This document shows positions 31,581 to 32,359 of a DNA stretch of 32,359 bases, piece by piece. A program made the translations under genes and the position numbers. Positions within the stretch are counted from its first letter, which is position 1. Each line of letters starts with the position of its first letter. The notes beneath the pieces were generated by a model that worked only from the letters and a program-made list of their open reading frames with translations, did no database searches and was not told the DNA's origin. This DNA is from JAYOFM01 sp038117225 (GTDB taxonomy: Bacteria > Pseudomonadota > Alphaproteobacteria > Rhodospirillales > Casp-alpha2): assembly GCA_038117225.1 (NCBI GenBank), contig JAYOFM010000026.1, positions 1-32,359 on the forward strand, in the 5' to 3' direction.

Positions 31581-32359
31581 CCGACGGTGGCGTCGGGGAG
31601 CCTGAACTCGCTTCCTATCTTGCTTTCGCGGAACGTCTCGCCGACGCGGCGCGAACTGTCACGCTGAAGCATTACCGCCAGGGTATCGGCTTCGAGGCCA
31701 AGGACGATCACAGCCCCGTCACCGCGGCGGATCGGGAATCCGAATCCGTCATGCGGGCGATGATCAAGGACGCCTACCCCGAACATGGCGTCGTCGGCGA
31801 GGAAGAGGCCGCGACGCTTCCGGACGCGGAATTCGTCTGGGTGTTGGACCCGGTCGATGGAACACGGTCCTTCGCCATCGGCAAGGCCACCTACGGTGTC
31901 TTGGTGGGGTTGGAACACCACGGCCGGCCGATCATCGGGGTGATCGACGAGCCGCCGCTGTCAACCCGTTGGTGCGGCGTGCGCGGGCGGCCGACGACCT
32001 ACAACGGTGCGCCGGCCCGTGTCCGCGACTGCACGGGTGTCGCCAATGCGTGGCTCACCGCCACGTCGCCGCAGATGTTCCGCGAAGGGATCGAGTTCGA
32101 GCGTTATGAAAACCTGCGGCGACGTTGCGGCCAAGTGGTCTATGGCGGCGAGTGCCTGGGGTATGGTTTCCTTGCCTGCGGCTGGGTCGATCTGGTCGTC
32201 GAGGCGACACTTGGGCAGTATGATTATTCGGCGCTGGTGCCGGTGGTCGAGGGGGCCGGCGGCATCATCACCGATTGGGCGGGTGCGCCGTTGACGGGGG
32301 CTTCCGACGGCACCGTGGTCGCCGCCGCCAACGCTGAATTGCACGCCGAGGCGCTGGCG
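31577..32359 (+). CDS. hisN: Inositol monophosphatase-family phosphatase, HisN-like (3' end cut)
   Basis: The gene starts at ATG 31577, overlapping the cycM stop by four bases, and is open to the end of the window (261 codons, no stop). That is close to the usual family length, so only a few residues are missing. The metal-binding motifs are present: GEEEA (74-78) and WVLDPVDGTRSF (88-99), and the C-terminal YDYSALVPVVEGAGGIITDW. The DPVDGTRSF spelling and the YGGECLGYGFLACGWVDLVV stretch resemble HisN, which dephosphorylates histidinol phosphate in histidine synthesis. The alternative is an inositol phosphatase of related type; family is certain, substrate less so. Confidence 0.85.
   Translation, partial: MTDGGVGEPELASYLAFAERLADAARTVTLKHYRQGIGFEAKDDHSPVTAADRESESVMRAMIKDAYPEHGVVGEEEAATLPDAEFVWVLDPVDGTRSFAIGKATYGVLVGLEHHGRPIIGVIDEPPLSTRWCGVRGRPTTYNGAPARVRDCTGVANAWLTATSPQMFREGIEFERYENLRRRCGQVVYGGECLGYGFLACGWVDLVVEATLGQYDYSALVPVVEGAGGIITDWAGAPLTGASDGTVVAAANAELHAEALA

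Noticed and set aside
1..32359. CRISPR array, tRNA gene, insertion sequence or prophage
   Set aside because: No regularly spaced repeats, tRNA-like cloverleaf, transposase or integrase motifs were recognised on either strand by eye.

Overview
The window is a gene-dense stretch of a GC-rich alphaproteobacterial chromosome, most like the Rhodospirillales. The evidence is the gene content and order: yidC-engB-argB, a HAD nucleotidase with dapD-dapE, truA-fmt-def-rmuC, recR-ybaB-dnaX, and pheA-kdsB-cycM. The cytochrome is of the membrane-anchored CycM type, the prephenate dehydratase is monofunctional, and the SRP RNA is the short bacterial form. No tRNA, rRNA, CRISPR array, insertion sequence, phage gene or integrase was recognised. 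No gene-free gap exceeds 300 bases; the longest are about 100-200 bases.

Layout. 1-1910 (+): the 3' end of yidC, then engB and argB. 1943-6294 (-): an apparent three-gene signalling operon, read from a PAS/GAF-like/GGDEF diguanylate cyclase into two tandem DUF2336 HEAT-like repeat proteins. 6479-9819 (+): HAD pyrimidine nucleotidase, dapD, dapE and a small membrane protein. 9832-13657: a small membrane protein, truA, fmt and def on the minus strand, with one plus-strand gene of unknown function (11126-12154) between truA and fmt. 13765-16430: a CNT nucleoside transporter convergent with a secreted DUF4139 protein. 16531-19218 (+): rmuC, a QmcA/paraslipin SPFH protein and its NfeD partner. 19202-21922 (-): ybaB, recR and a TPR-glycosyltransferase-like protein. 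21987-22817 (+): a DEDDy exonuclease. 22823-24735 (-): dnaX preceded by the SRP RNA gene ffs with a good promoter. 24833-25366 (-): a lipoprotein. 25566-26504 (+): nudC. 26501-30918 (-): kdsB, pheA, gluconolactonase-like SMP-30, 6-phosphogluconate dehydrogenase and gluconokinase, read in that order. 31047-32359 (+): cycM and a HisN-like phosphatase that runs off the end.

How it works together. Most genes are core housekeeping: membrane insertion, ribosome assembly, arginine, lysine, phenylalanine and histidine synthesis, tRNA modification, initiator-Met formylation and deformylation, recombination, clamp loading, and Kdo activation. Accessory genes sit between these conserved blocks. The most interesting are the diguanylate cyclase/DUF2336/DUF2336 operon, the gluconate cassette whose 6-phosphogluconate dehydrogenase has lost the usual NADP-binding Asn-Arg-Ser triad, and two conserved operons (truA-fmt-def and recR-ybaB-dnaX) each split by a gene in the opposite direction.
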